From assembly GCA_913776245.1 (NCBI GenBank), contig CAJYLO010000005.1, forward strand, positions 62,001 to 126,000: a stretch of DNA of 64,000 bases, in the 5' to 3' direction. Positions 63,978 to 64,000 of the stretch are shown here, piece after piece. The stretch is from an uncultured Chryseobacterium sp. Lineage in GTDB: Bacteria; Bacteroidota; Bacteroidia; Flavobacteriales; Weeksellaceae. The position numbers were made by a program, and so were the translations under genes. The notes beneath the pieces are model-generated. The model ran no database searches. It worked only from the letters and a program-made list of their open reading frames with translations, and was not told where the DNA came from. Numbering within the stretch: the stretch's first letter is position 1; each line of letters begins with the position of its first letter.

Positions 63978-64000
63978 TGATTTTATAATTGATGAATGAT

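Noticed and set aside
1..64000. tRNA, rRNA or riboswitch genes
   Set aside because: I found no cloverleaf, rRNA segment or known riboswitch pattern by reading; a covariance-model search could still find a small RNA.

Overview
The window reads as a Flavobacteriia chromosome of the Chryseobacterium/Epilithonimonas type. The evidence is low-GC DNA, Bacteroidetes-type promoters with a TAnnTTTG -7 box, the gliding gene gldH beside a PSP1-domain gene, a BamD-type lipoprotein followed by an omega-like RNA polymerase subunit, and a complete division and cell-wall (dcw) cluster in Flavobacteriia order. MurE carries the DNPR signature of the meso-diaminopimelate-adding enzyme.

Left part (1-25.5 kb): ordinary chromosomal genes. 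They run PSP1-gldH-(start of a probable PBP1), an OmpP1/FadL porin with an SGNH esterase lipoprotein, Rrf2-tadA, coaX, an M1 peptidase, a PIN/antitoxin pair, an M14 peptidase, lepA-M48-hypothetical, bamD-rpoZ-coaBC-(DUF4835/PorD-like)-recN-GH125, a GH3-type acyl-adenylating enzyme, and a WYL-domain regulator.

Middle part (25.5-43.9 kb): an accessory island of modular effectors. A transcription unit on the minus strand runs from tandem promoters at 42.1 kb through a 54-aa protein, a 177-aa tail-fibre-like protein, a 547-aa beta-solenoid-like protein, a 1269-aa protein of unknown family, a GH19-type peptidoglycan/chitin hydrolase effector and an exported candidate immunity protein. It is followed by a promoterless second GH19 tip with its own small exported proteins. 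A duplicated 3' end of the 1269-aa gene then precedes a 619-aa deaminase-type toxin with a SUKH (SMI1/KNR4) immunity gene, followed by three progressively decayed toxin tips, two of which keep a SUKH gene. Direct repeats of about 140 bp, 5.1 kb apart, bracket the deaminase block. A patatin-like lipase and an M15 endolysin-like peptidase close the island.

The main new observation is a shared promoter architecture at five places. A 16-bp partial dyad, RCGWCRNSTTYTGKCG, is followed by exactly 11 nt and then TAnnTTTG. It lies upstream of the WYL regulator, the patatin gene, the M15 peptidase and (twice, in tandem) the tail-fibre/effector operon. This ties genes up to 18 kb apart into one probable regulon with the WYL protein as candidate regulator. 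No phage structural, terminase or integrase genes are in the window, so the delivery machine, if there is one, would be encoded elsewhere.

Right part (43.9-64 kb): rplY, prs, a bacilliredoxin and a YqeY-family gene, then the dcw cluster on the minus strand: rsmH-ftsL-like-ftsI(PASTA)-murE-mraY-murD-[REP-associated transposase]-ftsW-murG-lipoprotein-murC-ftsQ-ftsA-ftsZ. Palindromic repeats are scattered between these genes, and one repeat-derived stretch lies in frame inside murG.
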